Positions 44,628-55,999 of a stretch of DNA of 64,000 bases are shown piece by piece. Origin of the DNA: an uncultured Mycoplasmatota bacterium. GTDB taxonomy: Bacteria > Bacillota_I > Bacilli_A > RF39 > UBA660. Each line of letters starts with the position of its first letter. Position 1 is the stretch's first letter. Location of the stretch: NCBI GenBank assembly GCA_900552495.1, contig URZY01000006.1, positions 1-64,000 of the forward strand, read 5' to 3'. A program made the translations under genes and the position numbers. The notes beneath the pieces were generated by a model. That model searched no databases. It was given only the letters and a program-made list of their open reading frames with translations, and had not been told where the DNA came from.

Positions 44628-45229
44628 GGTTTTATTACAACGTAGCGATTTGGTTCTTCGCCTTCGCTTTCTGTATATACTCTTTTATTGTGTGATAAAG
44701 CATTATGGACAATTCTTCTTTCATAAGAATTCATCGAATCCATTTTTGCAGCTATTTTGGAATGAGCTACTTCTCTTCCTGTCCTTCTTGCTAAAACTTC
44801 TAATTGTTTTTCGTGTTTCTCCTTATAGGCATTAACATCAATAATAAATTTATAAGTTTTGCCAAGTTCTTTATTTATATGTTGATTGACAATTATTGTT
44901 AAAGCTTTTAAATTTTTTCCATTCTTTCCAATTAGTAATGAATCATTGTCAGAATATATTACGTATGTTGGAACTGTTTCTTTATTTTTTACTTCCACAT
45001 TAGCTTGAAATCCTAAATCCTTTAGAATCTTAATAATATATTCTTTTATGTATCTTACTACTTCTCTTTTTTCAATTACTTCAATTTCTACTTTTGAACT
45101 TTTAAAAAGTCCACCTTTTTTTGTTTCTAATTCTTTGATAATTAAGTTATCTTCTACTTCTTGTAAAGCGATAGTTGCTGATGAGATTGCTTCTTCTTTT
45201 GTTTTTCCTTGAAATTTATGCTTTTCCAT
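44615..45229 (-). CDS. jag: RNA-binding protein Jag/KhpB
   Basis: A 204-residue protein with a Jag-N domain (1-50, with KTKEEAISSATIALQ), a KH domain (about 75-145, SLLIGKNGKNLKAL), and an R3H domain (about 150-204, RRTGREVAHSKIA and MNSYERRIVHNAL). It binds RNA and is linked to division and wall synthesis in other Firmicutes. It overlaps the yidC end by 14 bases, the conserved spoIIIJ-jag pairing. Confidence 0.93.
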   Translation of the reverse strand: MEKHKFQGKTKEEAISSATIALQEVEDNLIIKELETKKGGLFKSSKVEIEVIEKREVVRYIKEYIIKILKDLGFQANVEVKNKETVPTYVIYSDNDSLLIGKNGKNLKALTIIVNQHINKELGKTYKFIIDVNAYKEKHEKQLEVLARRTGREVAHSKIAAKMDSMNSYERRIVHNALSHNKRVYTESEGEEPNRYVVIKPKED

Positions 45230-46160
45230 TGGCTTCTTTACTCCTTTTTACTAAAATATTTTGGACAATTGTAAATAAGTTTGATGTTGCCCAATAGATT
45301 CCTAATCCTGATGGCATAAATAAGGCTGTAACTATTATCATACCAGTCATCATTAGTGGCATCATTTTCATACTCGGTTCTTGCATATTGCCTGTTGAGT
45401 TCATTTTAAATGAATAAAATGTTGTTAAACCTATTACTATCATTAATATTATGTATGCATAAAATGTTGCTGTTGAAAAACCTGCCACAGGAGTTGTTCC
45501 AAGTTGTAAGCCAATAAATTTATCTTCAAATAATGCTGGTGTTCTTTGAACAGCTTCAAAAAAGGCTATAAATAATGGTAATTGTAACATTGAAAATAAA
45601 CAACCAGACATTGGATTAATATTATATTTTTTATAGACCATTAAAATTTCTTGATTTTGCTTAATCATTGATTCTTGGTCTTCTTTTCCTTGATATTTCT
45701 TTTGAATTCTATTTAATTCTGGTTGAGCCTTTTTTATTAATTCTGATTGTAAAGCTGTTTTTTTGGTAACAGGATAAGCAATTAACCTAATTGCTAAACT
45801 TACAATGATTATTGATACAGCATATTTACCAGTAAAACCTAATAATTTTCCAATAGCTAATAAAACTACAGCTAACGGTTTAACTAGGAAACTTGTCCAT
45901 AATCCTTCATATTTACCAGATGTTACTTTAAAATCATCACATTTTGGTAATTTTTCTAGGTTAACACCATTCTTTTCGTACGCTTTAATGGTTGCTTTAT
46001 CAGTGGGTTGACATAAAATATTTTCTGTTAATTTTTGTTGAGTCACTTCATTCTTTACTGGTTGTTTATTTTCATCAACTAAAACCTTAGTACATCCAGT
46101 CGTTAGTAACGATAACATTATAATAGTTATGATTTTTAATTTTGTTTTATTTCTTTTCAT
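45216..46160 (-). CDS. yidC: Membrane protein insertase YidC/SpoIIIJ (lipoprotein)
   Basis: A 314-residue insertase. A lipobox LLTTGC ends the signal peptide with Cys23. Five membrane segments follow, with the conserved IIVSLAIRLIAYPVTKK stretch whose Arg is functional in the groove. It overlaps rnpA by 14 bases and jag by 14. In Bacillus the SpoIIIJ paralogue is also needed for sporulation; only one copy is visible here. Confidence 0.94.
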   Translation of the reverse strand: MKRNKTKLKIITIIMLSLLTTGCTKVLVDENKQPVKNEVTQQKLTENILCQPTDKATIKAYEKNGVNLEKLPKCDDFKVTSGKYEGLWTSFLVKPLAVVLLAIGKLLGFTGKYAVSIIIVSLAIRLIAYPVTKKTALQSELIKKAQPELNRIQKKYQGKEDQESMIKQNQEILMVYKKYNINPMSGCLFSMLQLPLFIAFFEAVQRTPALFEDKFIGLQLGTTPVAGFSTATFYAYIILMIVIGLTTFYSFKMNSTGNMQEPSMKMMPLMMTGMIIVTALFMPSGLGIYWATSNLFTIVQNILVKRSKEANGKA

Positions 46161-46497
46161 TTTTTATATCCTTTCTTATATTATTCATCAATGATAAGAA
46201 GTCTTCATTTAATTCTTGATATGATTTGTCTTTTGCACTTCCTCTTAATATTATAATATAATCTTGGCTATTTACATATAGTTTTTTGTAATTATCTATA
46301 ATTGCTCTTAGTTTTCTTTTATATCTATTTCTATTAACGGCATTACCAATTCTTTTACCAACTGATATTCCGAATCTATCGTAAGATAATTTATTTGTCT
46401 CATAATATATTACATAACTTCTATTTTTTCGATAGCTTGAATTTTTGATAATTCTATCAAAATCATATTTATTTTTTACAATATATAATTTTCTCAT
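46147..46497 (-). CDS. rnpA: Ribonuclease P protein component
   Basis: A 116-residue basic protein with the RNR signature GNAVNRNRYKRKLRAII near residue 50. It starts after a terminator-like hairpin that follows rpmH and overlaps yidC. It assists the RNase P RNA in tRNA 5' maturation. Confidence 0.94.
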   Translation of the reverse strand: MRKLYIVKNKYDFDRIIKNSSYRKNRSYVIYYETNKLSYDRFGISVGKRIGNAVNRNRYKRKLRAIIDNYKKLYVNSQDYIIILRGSAKDKSYQELNEDFLSLMNNIRKDIKNEKK

Positions 46498-46524
46498 TAT
46501 TAATCACCTATCTTTATAATAAGA

Positions 46525-46551
46525 CTAAAAAACCACTGTTTTAGCAGCGGT
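46525..46551 (-). terminator. Terminator/attenuator between rpmH and rnpA
   Basis: On the minus strand ACCGCTG and CAGTGGT pair (one G-U) around a 6-base loop and run into T residues. It would lower rnpA expression relative to rpmH. Confidence 0.7.
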
Positions 46552-46555
46552 ATTC

Positions 46556-46678
46556 TTATTTGCAAAGGCTTTTACGTCCTTTGCGACGACGACGATTTAA
46601 AATATTTGTTTTTTTACGTGCGAAAAAACCTAATCTCTTAGCTTTTTTACGGTTGTTTGGTTGATATGTTCTCTTCAT
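46556..46678 (-). CDS. rpmH: 50S ribosomal protein L34, short form
   Basis: L34 of only 40 residues (usual 44-46), starting MKRTYQPNNRKKAKRLGFFARK. The segment normally reading KNGRKVLARRRRKGRK has lost about four residues and reads TNILNRRRRKGRK. The start has a strong GGAGGTGGAGC site; the open frame upstream is not used. It is transcribed away from dnaA, the standard Bacilli origin arrangement. Confidence 0.93.
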   Translation of the reverse strand: MKRTYQPNNRKKAKRLGFFARKKTNILNRRRRKGRKSLCK

Positions 46679-46708
46679 TTGCTCCACCTCCAGACATAAA
46701 TCTCCATT

Positions 46709-46738
46709 ATTATAATAGTTTTTTAGGGTTTTTGTCAA
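46709..46738 (-). promoter_or_regulatory. SigA-type promoter of rpmH
   Basis: On the minus strand TTGACA (46733-46738) and TATAAT (46709-46714) are 18 bases apart. Confidence 0.75.
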
Positions 46739-46801
46739 TAAAATGTTTACTTTTTAATATTTTGAATGGTAAGAATGTGAATATTTTGCTTTTTTTGCAC
46801 A

Positions 46802-46922
46802 ATATCCACAACTATGTGGAATACTTAATTACCAATTGTTGAATAAAATCTGTGGAAAATGTGGAAAACTATTGTATACTTATATATATCAACAATTTAA
46901 TAGTGGAAAAAATTGTGGATTA
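46802..46922. other. DnaA-box cluster upstream of dnaA (oriC, left part)
   Basis: Between rpmH and dnaA there are at least six matches to the DnaA box TTATCCACA: ATATCCACA at 46802, and on the other strand TGTGGAATA (46815), TGTGGAAAA (46851 and 46860), AGTGGAAAA (46902) and TGTGGATTA (46914). Each matches 7 or 8 of 9 positions. The 338-base gap 46679-47016 otherwise holds only the rpmH promoter and the dnaA leader. Confidence 0.85.
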
Positions 46923-47016
46923 TGTGTTTAAAACTTTTTTAAGAAAAAAAAGGTTTATTTTTTCAACAATTTCAATTATACTAATCGTAGTATTTTCTTG
47001 TGGGGGAGATGGTATT

Positions 47017-48390
47017 ATGAATGTAGACATTCTTTGGTCTAATTTCTTAGGACAAATAAAAGAAGAATTAACATCATTATCTTATAATACCTGGTTTTCC
47101 GAAACCGAATTATATAAATTGGAGAATGGGAAGGCTTATATAATTGTTCCAATGCCAATTCACAAGAAACACTTGATGGATAATTTTTCAACAATTATGA
47201 CAGAAAAGCTGGCTTCAATAACTGGTAGTAATTATGAATTGGTATTATTATTAAAGGAAGAAATAGAAAAAGAGATACCAAAATCCACAGAAGTTGTGGA
47301 AAAACAAGAAAGTAAAGAACAAAATAATTCTGCAATTCAATCTAATTTAAAAAATAAGTATACTTTTGAAAATTTTATAGTCGGTAATAGTAATAAATTT
47401 GCACACGCGGCGGCGTTATCAGTGGCAGAAAATCCTGGAAATATGTATAACCCATTATTTATTTATGGTAATAGTGGGCTTGGAAAAACACATTTAATGC
47501 ATGCGATTGGTAATTTTATTCAAGAAAATTCAAATAAAACTGTTTTATATGTAACAAGTGATAATTTTATTCAAGATTTTATTAGTATGACAAAAAAAGA
47601 TGATCATGGTAATAACTTTAATTATGTTGACTTCTTTAAAAATAAATATAGAAACATTGATGTTTTAATTATTGACGATATTCAGTTTTTGGGTGGAGCA
47701 ACGCAGACGCAACAAGAATTTTTTCATACTTTTAATAATCTGTATAATGATAGTAAACAAATAATAGTTTCTTCGGATCGATCTCCGGCTGACTTAAAAA
47801 TGTTAGAAGAGCGTTTAAGAACAAGATTTACTTGGGGATTAACTGTCAACATATATCCACCAGATTTTGCATTAAGAACAGAAATAATTAAGAAAAAAAT
47901 TATAGCTGGTAACTTTGAAAAAGAGATTCCAGATGATGTTATTGAATATATTGCATCAAATATTGGTACAGATGTACGACAATTAGAAGGCTCTATTACT
48001 AGACTTATTGCTTATTCAACGATAATGGGTGGGGCAGAAATTACATTAGATTTGGCAATTGAAGCACTCAAAGACTTTATTAGTAAAGGAATGGGAGAAA
48101 AAAATGATGTCCATAGAATTCAAAAAATTGTTTCAGAATATTTTCAAATTTCTGTTGAAGATATTAGAAGTAAGAAGAGAAGTTCAAATATATCTTTTCC
48201 AAGGCAAATTGCTATGTATTTATGCCGAGTAATGACAAATGAGTCCTTTCCTAAAATTGGAACTGAATTTGGTGGTAAAGACCATTCGACGGTAATGCAT
48301 TCTGTTGAAAAAATAGAAAATGAGATAAAAGTTAATAAAGATTTAGCAAATATTATAGAAAAATTAAAAAAAGATATTGGGGTTGTTTAA
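47017..48390 (+). CDS. dnaA: Chromosomal replication initiator DnaA
   Basis: A 457-residue initiator. N-terminal domain with LSYNTWFSETELYKLENG, a short linker (about 90-115), the AAA+ domain with Walker A GNSGLGKTH and Walker B LIIDDIQFLGG, and the C-terminal DNA-binding domain with GKDHSTVMHSVEKI. ATG 47017 is chosen because GGGGGAGAT precedes it and the protein then begins MNVDILWSNFL; an open frame of 55 codons upstream overlaps the DnaA boxes and is not used. DnaA boxes flank the gene on both sides. Confidence 0.96.
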   Translation: MNVDILWSNFLGQIKEELTSLSYNTWFSETELYKLENGKAYIIVPMPIHKKHLMDNFSTIMTEKLASITGSNYELVLLLKEEIEKEIPKSTEVVEKQESKEQNNSAIQSNLKNKYTFENFIVGNSNKFAHAAALSVAENPGNMYNPLFIYGNSGLGKTHLMHAIGNFIQENSNKTVLYVTSDNFIQDFISMTKKDDHGNNFNYVDFFKNKYRNIDVLIIDDIQFLGGATQTQQEFFHTFNNLYNDSKQIIVSSDRSPADLKMLEERLRTRFTWGLTVNIYPPDFALRTEIIKKKIIAGNFEKEIPDDVIEYIASNIGTDVRQLEGSITRLIAYSTIMGGAEITLDLAIEALKDFISKGMGEKNDVHRIQKIVSEYFQISVEDIRSKKRSSNISFPRQIAMYLCRVMTNESFPKIGTEFGGKDHSTVMHSVEKIENEIKVNKDLANIIEKLKKDIGVV

Positions 48391-48411
48391 AACTTTTGCT
48401 AAGTAAGACTT

Positions 48412-48482
48412 TTTTCCACAAATAAAAATTTAGTTTTACTTTGAAATATAAAGGAAAAAGTAAGTTTTCAACTTTTTCCACA
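48412..48482. other. DnaA boxes between dnaA and dnaN (oriC, right part)
   Basis: TTTTCCACA occurs at 48412-48420 and 48474-48482, each 8 of 9 to the consensus, separated by AT-rich sequence. The second is followed by GTAATAATAA, which could be a DnaA-trio-like element. Together with the boxes upstream of dnaA this gives a bipartite origin like that of Bacillus. Confidence 0.65.
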
Positions 48483-48521
48483 GTAATAATAAAATCATAA
48501 GAAGAAAGAAGGAATATTTAT

Positions 48522-49649
48522 ATGAAATTAACAATTAAAAAAGATTTATTATTGGATGCTTTAAACAAAGTTTCAAAAGCTATTTCGACAAAAAATTTAA
48601 TCCCTGTTTTAGCTGGTATAAAATTTGAATTGAAGAAAAAGAAATTGACACTTACAGCTAGTGATAATGATATTACTATTCAAACAAGTATTATTTGTAA
48701 TAGTGATGATGATTTTACAGTTGAAAGTGAAGGAAGTATTATAATTCAAGGTAAGTATGTATTGGATATTGTTAGAAAACTTCCTGATAAATATATTAAT
48801 ATTGAAGTGATTGATGAATTAAAGATTCTTATTTATACTGAAAATAGTGAATTTAATTTAAATGGAATTAGTGAAAGTGAATATCCTAATATTGGCTTAG
48901 AGGAAAGTAAGAAAAAAGTAAATATAAAAGCTGGGGTATTTAAGAATATTGTTAATCAAACAGCTTTTGCTTCATCAAATGAAGAGAGTAAGCCAGTTTT
49001 AACAGGTATTAATTTTAATATAGTAGGTGATGTATTGGAATGTAATTCTACAGACTCTTATCGTTTAGCTAGAAAAGTTGTAAAACTAGATAATGTTAGT
49101 GAAGAGAATTATAATATTGTTATTCCTAGTCATAATATTCTTGAATTTGCAAGAATTTTAGGTGATGATGAAGAAGATGTTGAAATTCATATCTTTAGTA
49201 ATAAAGTTTTATTTAAAACTGGAAATTTAAAGTTTGAATCAAGATTGATAAATGGTACTTATCCAAATACATCTAATTTGTTACCTGATGATTCATTTTT
49301 AATAATAAGTACTAATTTATCAGATTTTTATGATGTTATTGATCGTGTTAGTATTTTAACTAGTGATAAAGAAAAAAATATTGTTACATTGGAAACTAAT
49401 GGAAATATGTTAATATTGAGAAGTAGTTCAGCTGAAATAGGTAGAGTGGAAGAAAAAATGTCTATTACTAAGAACAATAGTGAGGATATTAAGATTTCAT
49501 TTAGTGCTAAGTATATGATGGAGGCTTTAAAGAGTTTTTCAACAGAAACTGTGGATATTCATTTTGTTGGGGAAATTAAACCAATTTTGATTAAATCAAC
49601 TGAAGATGAATCATTAACTCAATTGGTTTTACCTATTAGAACTTATTAA
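48522..49649 (+). CDS. dnaN: DNA polymerase III beta subunit (sliding clamp)
   Basis: A 375-residue clamp with three repeated domains. TASDNDITIQTSI, a region around NQTAFASSNEESKPVLTGINF and the C-terminal QLVLPIRTY are typical. It has an AGAAGGAATA ribosome-binding site and is followed by a strong terminator, so it is separated transcriptionally from the ComK-family gene. Confidence 0.96.
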   Translation: MKLTIKKDLLLDALNKVSKAISTKNLIPVLAGIKFELKKKKLTLTASDNDITIQTSIICNSDDDFTVESEGSIIIQGKYVLDIVRKLPDKYINIEVIDELKILIYTENSEFNLNGISESEYPNIGLEESKKKVNIKAGVFKNIVNQTAFASSNEESKPVLTGINFNIVGDVLECNSTDSYRLARKVVKLDNVSEENYNIVIPSHNILEFARILGDDEEDVEIHIFSNKVLFKTGNLKFESRLINGTYPNTSNLLPDDSFLIISTNLSDFYDVIDRVSILTSDKEKNIVTLETNGNMLILRSSSAEIGRVEEKMSITKNNSEDIKISFSAKYMMEALKSFSTETVDIHFVGEIKPILIKSTEDESLTQLVLPIRTY

Positions 49650-49673
49650 AAGGATAAAAAATCCTTTTTTTTT
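49648..49673 (+). terminator. Terminator after dnaN
   Basis: AAAAGGAT and ATCCTTTT pair around a 5-base loop, followed by more T residues. Confidence 0.8.
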
Positions 49674-49780
49674 GGGAAAATTGTAAGGAAAAGTCAAATA
49701 AAAGTGAATAATATTATTGAAAGTAATAGAGATTTGTTTTTTTGACAAATTGTGACGTTACTTTTTGATATATTTTGATT

Positions 49781-49796
49781 GGAAATGAAAATTTCC
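49781..49796. promoter_or_regulatory. Palindrome in the leader of the ComK-family gene
   Basis: GGAAAT-GAAA-ATTTCC, a perfect 6-base inverted repeat 18 bases before the start codon. A TTGACA at 49742 and a TATATT at 49769 lie upstream, but with a 21-base gap. It could be an operator or an RNA hairpin near the ribosome-binding site. Confidence 0.4.
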
Positions 49797-49814
49797 ACAG
49801 TTAGGGGGAAAAGT

Positions 49815-50261
49815 ATGAAATATGAAGTAAGTAATGGAACTTTAGCAATAGTTCCAAATGAAGATTTTAGTAGTTTAGTATATGAGGATGAAGATCGATA
49901 TATTATTGATCAGACACCTTTTAAAATAATGGAGGAGAGTTGTAAATATTTTGGTAGTACATATGAGGGAAGAAAAGATAGTGCTAGAGAAATTTTAGGA
50001 GCAGAGTATAAGGTTCCTATTATAGTAGAAGATAGTGATAATCTTGTTGTTTTTCCAACAACTTCGCCACATTCTAGTGAATGTGTGTGGATTTCATTAA
50101 AAAGGATTAAAAATTTTGAAAAAATAGATGCGTGTAATACAAAAATAATTTTTGATAATAATAAGGAAATTATTGTACCTTGCTCTTATAGATCTATTGA
50201 AAATCAAATTTCAAGAGCTTCAAGATTAGATTTTATTTTAAGAAAAAGAAAAAATAAATAA
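49815..50261 (+). CDS. ComK-family protein (competence transcription factor homologue)
   Basis: A 148-residue protein. The sequence runs parallel to Bacillus ComK through nearly its whole DNA-binding core: KYEVSNGTLAIVPNE, then TPFKIMEESCKYFGSTYEGRKDSA, VVFPTTSPHSSECVWISLKRIK, and CSYRSIENQISRASRL. It stops about 35-40 residues short of the C-terminus of Bacillus ComK (192 residues), the part beyond the core. ATG 49815 is chosen from the GGGGGAAAAG site. Bacillus has yaaA at this place between dnaN and recF. Whether it activates competence genes or only binds DNA is open. Confidence 0.85.
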   Translation: MKYEVSNGTLAIVPNEDFSSLVYEDEDRYIIDQTPFKIMEESCKYFGSTYEGRKDSAREILGAEYKVPIIVEDSDNLVVFPTTSPHSSECVWISLKRIKNFEKIDACNTKIIFDNNKEIIVPCSYRSIENQISRASRLDFILRKRKNK

Positions 50262-50270
50262 AATAGTTAA

Positions 50271-50296
50271 AAAATAGTTATAATAACTATTTTTTT
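50271..50296 (+). terminator. Terminator after the ComK-family gene
   Basis: AAAATAGTTAT and ATAACTATTTT form a long stem followed by T residues. Confidence 0.75.
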
Positions 50297-50317
50297 AGTG
50301 CTTTTTAAAGCCATATG

Positions 50318-50326
50318 TGCTATAAT
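50318..50326 (+). promoter_or_regulatory. Extended -10 promoter of recF-gyrB-gyrA
   Basis: TGCTATAAT, an extended -10 element, between the preceding terminator and recF. The -35 region is weak. Confidence 0.6.
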
Positions 50327-50371
50327 ATAACCGTATGTATAGGAATACTGAAATAGGGGATAGGTGATTAT

Positions 50372-50398
50372 ATGAGACTTTTTGATGGTTTTAAATGA
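50372..50398 (+). CDS. Eight-codon leader ORF overlapping the recF start
   Basis: ATG at 50372, preceded by AGGTGATT, encodes MRLFDGFK and ends in a TGA that overlaps the recF ATG as ATGA. The recF start has no other ribosome-binding site, so translation of recF probably depends on this short ORF. It could be a remnant of a longer gene. Confidence 0.5.
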   Translation: MRLFDGFK

Positions 50399-51507
50399 AG
50401 CTGACTAAGATAAATCTCCTTAATTTTAGAAATTGTTCTAATATTAATATAAAACTTGGTGAAGGGATGAATATTTTTATTGGAAACAATGCGCAAGGAA
50501 AGACTAACATATTAGAAGCTATAACAATCTTGGCTCTGACAAAATCGCATAGAGTAGGGGTAAATCCTAATATTATTATGTTTGATAAGAAAAAAGCGCA
50601 AATAAAAGGAGTTGTAAAAAGAGAAAAATTGATTTCTAAATTGGAAGTTAATATAACAGAGGAAGGTAAAAATTTAAAAATTAATCAGACTGATATAAAG
50701 AAGGTTGCTGATTATATTTCAAATTTAAATGTTATTGTATTTACTCCAGATGATTTAGAAATAATAAAAGGATCACCTAATATACGTAGAAATTTATTAA
50801 ATATACAATTATCTCAAATATCAAAAATTTATTTAAATACATACAACGAGTATAATAAGCTTTTAAAAACAAGGAATGAATATCTTAAAATCTTATTTAG
50901 TAATAGTATTGCTGATAAGGCATATTTGGATATTATTACTGATAAATTAATTGATAAAGCGATAATAATTTATCAAAAAAGAAAAGAATATATTGATTTT
51001 ATTAATGAAAATATAGATAAATTTTATAAAGATATTTCTGGAACTGGTGGACTAAAAATTGATTATATTACTAATATAGAAATTGATAATTATGAAACTG
51101 ATAATATTCGTTTTATATTAAAGGAAAAGTTTTCTAAAAGTTATAATAAAGAACTTAATTATGGAATGACTATGTATGGTCCTCATCGTGATGATTTCTT
51201 TTTTAATTTTAATGGAAATGATTTGAAATTTTTTGGTTCCCAGGGACAGCAAAAAATAGCTATTTTATCTTATAAATTATCCGAAATATCGATTTTTACT
51301 AAAATTTGTGAGACTGAACCATTATTGTTGTTAGATGATATCTTTAGTGAATTAGATATTAAAAAGAGAAATAGGTTATTAAAATTTGTTGGTGAAAGTG
51401 GGATTCAAACTATTATTACTACAACTGATTTAAAAAATATTAGTAAAAGATATTTAAATGAAGCTTATATATATGAAGTTAAGAATGGGAATATTGAAAG
51501 AAAGTAG
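50395..51507 (+). CDS. recF: DNA replication and repair protein RecF
   Basis: A 370-residue ABC-type ATPase. Walker A GNNAQGKTNILEA, signature GSQGQQKIAILSY, Walker B LLLLDDIFSELD. It helps load RecA at gaps. The start ATG overlaps the stop of an eight-codon ORF. It leads the recF-gyrB-gyrA transcript. Confidence 0.95.
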   Translation: MKLTKINLLNFRNCSNINIKLGEGMNIFIGNNAQGKTNILEAITILALTKSHRVGVNPNIIMFDKKKAQIKGVVKREKLISKLEVNITEEGKNLKINQTDIKKVADYISNLNVIVFTPDDLEIIKGSPNIRRNLLNIQLSQISKIYLNTYNEYNKLLKTRNEYLKILFSNSIADKAYLDIITDKLIDKAIIIYQKRKEYIDFINENIDKFYKDISGTGGLKIDYITNIEIDNYETDNIRFILKEKFSKSYNKELNYGMTMYGPHRDDFFFNFNGNDLKFFGSQGQQKIAILSYKLSEISIFTKICETEPLLLLDDIFSELDIKKRNRLLKFVGESGIQTIITTTDLKNISKRYLNEAYIYEVKNGNIERK

Positions 51508-51512
51508 GTTAG

Positions 51513-53444
<1,932 letters not shown>

Positions 53445-53455
53445 GAGGGTTTAAA

Positions 53456-55900
53456 ATGGATAGGTTAGAAAAGAATAGTATTGTAAAAGAAGTCCAGGAC
53501 TCTTTCTTAGAATATTCAATGAGTGTTATTGTTGCTCGTGCATTGCCTGATTTGAGAGATGGATTAAAACCAGTACATAGAAGAATTTTATATTCTATGT
53601 ATGAATCTGGTTATACACCTGATAAGCCTCATAAAAAGAGTGCAAGAATTGTGGGAGATGTTATGGGAAAATACCATCCACATGGAGATTCTTCTATTTA
53701 TGAAGCGATGGTTAGAATGGCACAAGATTTTTCATATAGGTATATGTTAGTTGATGGGCATGGTAATTTTGGTAATATTGAAGGATATGGTGCAGCAGCA
53801 ATGCGTTATACAGAGTCAAGACTATCAAAGATTTCTTTGGAATTACTTAGAAATATTAATAAAGATACGGTTAATTTTACACCTAATTTTGATGAAAGTG
53901 AAAGAGAGCCTGAGGTTTTACCATCAAGATTTCCTAATATTTTAGTAAATGGGACAACTGGTATTGCGGTTGGTATGGCAACTAATATTCCTCCGCATAA
54001 TTTAAGTGAAGTAATTGATGGATGTGTTGCTTATATTGATAATCCTGATATAGATGTAGATGGGTTGATGCAATATATTAAAGGCCCAGATTTTCCTACT
54101 GGGGCAACAATTTTAGGAAATAGTGGAATTAAAAAGGCATATGAAACAGGTAGAGGATCTTTAACAATTAGAAGTAAAGCGACTATTGAAGAAAAAAACG
54201 GTAAGCAATATATAATAGTTGATGAAGTTCCTTATGGTGTTAATACTTTGGAGCTTAAAAATAAAGTTGCAGAGCTTGTTCATAATAAGACAATAGAAGG
54301 AATTGCTGATTATCATTCAGATTTAAAAGATGGAATTAAAATTACTATTACTCTTAAAAAGGATGCAAATGCGCAAGTTGTTTTAAATAAATTATATAAG
54401 CATACGTCTTTTCAGACGACATATGGAATCATTTTCTTAATGCTTGATCAGGGGGTACCTAAAACATTAGGTTTGAAAGATATTATTTCTAAATATATTG
54501 ATTATCAAAAAGAAGTTATTATTAGACGTACAAGATTTGATTTGGATGTAGCAGAGAAGAGAGTTCATATTTTGGAAGGTTTAAAAATTGCGTTGGATAA
54601 TATTGATGCTGTTATTAAATTGATTCGTGCTTCTAAATCAGATGAAGAAGCTAGAACTGGTTTAATGAATAATTTTAAATTATCTGAAATTCAAGCTAAT
54701 GCTATTCTCGAAATGAGATTACGTCGTTTAACGGGTTTAGAGCGTGAAAAAATAGAAAATGAATTAAATGACTTGTTGAAATTAATTGATGAGTTACGTG
54801 GCATTTTAGCTAGTGATGCGAAGATATTAGAAGTTATAAAGAAAGAATTATTAGAAATAAAAGATAAGTATGGTGATGAAAGACGAACCAATATTGATAT
54901 GACGGCTATTGAATATATAGAAGATGAGTCTTTGATTCCAGAAGAAGATATAATTATTACATTGACTAAGAATGGATATATTAAGCGTTTGAGAGCGGAT
55001 ACTTATCGTACTCAAAATCGTGGTGGAGTTGGTGTTAAGGGAATGTCTACAAATGAGGACGATTTTGTGGAACATATGATTTCTATGAAGACTCATGATT
55101 ATTTGTTATTTTTCTCTAATCGTGGTCGTGTATACCGTATGAAGGGATATGAAATTCCTGAGTATTCTCGTCAATCAAAAGGTTTACCAATAATAAATTT
55201 ATTACCTTTAGAGAAAGATGAGAACATTAGTTCGATAGTTGAGTTGGATGCTAATGATGATTTTACTAAATATTTAATGTTTGCTACTAAAGAAGGTATT
55301 GTTAAGCGTACAGAAATAGGTGAGTTTGATAATATTCGTAAAGGTGGTAAGATTGCTATAGTATTAAAAGAAAATGATGAGCTGATAAGTGTTAGAAAGA
55401 CTTGTGGAAAAAATGAAATAGCAATTGGTGCAAGCAATGGTCGTATGGTTAGATTTGATGAAAATGAAATTCGTTCTATGGGAAGAAGTAGTTCTGGTGT
55501 AAAAGGAATGGATTTAGATGGTTCTAAGGTAGTAGGGGCAGAAGTAGTAAATCCAGGACAATTTATATTAATTGTTACGGAAAAGGGATATGGAAAAAAG
55601 ACTCTAATTGATGAATATCGTTTAACACATAGAGGTAGCAAAGGAGTTAGAGCATTCAATGTTACAGAAAAAAATGGTATGATGGCTGCTTTAAAATGTG
55701 TTGATGACGGTGATGATTATGATGTTATTGTTGTTACTAATAGTGGAATTATAATGAAAATGCCTGGAGAACAAATTTCTACTTTAAAAAGGGCAACTCA
55801 AGGAGTAAGACTTATTAATTTAAAAGATGATCAAACTGTTTCAACTGTGGCTATAGTTGCTAAAGAGGAAGAAAATATAGATTCTGTTAATGGTGAATAA
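53456..55900 (+). CDS. gyrA: DNA gyrase subunit A
   Basis: An 814-residue subunit. The catalytic Tyr is in [12 protein letters not shown]; the quinolone-determining stretch reads [17 protein letters not shown]. The C-terminal beta-pinwheel begins with the GyrA box variant [10 protein letters not shown] near 520, supporting gyrase rather than ParC. It has an AGGAGGG site and is followed by a strong terminator. Confidence 0.97.
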   Translation: MDRLEKNSIVKEVQDSFLEYSMSVIVARALPDLRDGLKPVHRRILYSMYESGYTPDKPHKKSARIVGDVMGKYHPHGDSSIYEAMVRMAQDFSYRYMLVDGHGNFGNIEGYGAAAMRYTESRLSKISLELLRNINKDTVNFTPNFDESEREPEVLPSRFPNILVNGTTGIAVGMATNIPPHNLSEVIDGCVAYIDNPDIDVDGLMQYIKGPDFPTGATILGNSGIKKAYETGRGSLTIRSKATIEEKNGKQYIIVDEVPYGVNTLELKNKVAELVHNKTIEGIADYHSDLKDGIKITITLKKDANAQVVLNKLYKHTSFQTTYGIIFLMLDQGVPKTLGLKDIISKYIDYQKEVIIRRTRFDLDVAEKRVHILEGLKIALDNIDAVIKLIRASKSDEEARTGLMNNFKLSEIQANAILEMRLRRLTGLEREKIENELNDLLKLIDELRGILASDAKILEVIKKELLEIKDKYGDERRTNIDMTAIEYIEDESLIPEEDIIITLTKNGYIKRLRADTYRTQNRGGVGVKGMSTNEDDFVEHMISMKTHDYLLFFSNRGRVYRMKGYEIPEYSRQSKGLPIINLLPLEKDENISSIVELDANDDFTKYLMFATKEGIVKRTEIGEFDNIRKGGKIAIVLKENDELISVRKTCGKNEIAIGASNGRMVRFDENEIRSMGRSSSGVKGMDLDGSKVVGAEVVNPGQFILIVTEKGYGKKTLIDEYRLTHRGSKGVRAFNVTEKNGMMAALKCVDDGDDYDVIVVTNSGIIMKMPGEQISTLKRATQGVRLINLKDDQTVSTVAIVAKEEENIDSVNGE

Positions 55901-55927
55901 AAGACGGTGCTACACCGTCTTTTTTTT
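55899..55927 (+). terminator. Terminator after gyrA
   Basis: AAAGACGGTG and CACCGTCTTT pair around a CTA loop with a run of T residues. Confidence 0.85.
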
Positions 55928-55950
55928 ATGTAGCTTTCTTTATTTTACCT

Positions 55951-55959
55951 TGTGGATAA
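55951..55959 (-). other. Perfect DnaA box
   Basis: TGTGGATAA on the plus strand is the exact complement of the consensus TTATCCACA. Confidence 0.7.
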
Positions 55960-55999
55960 AAATTTTTTGAATTACAATAATAGATAAATATAGTAACAG

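Noticed and set aside
46852..47016. N-terminal extension of DnaA by 55 codons
   Set aside because: The extension covers the DnaA boxes, is hydrophobic and unlike DnaA; a strong ribosome-binding site precedes the ATG at 47017.
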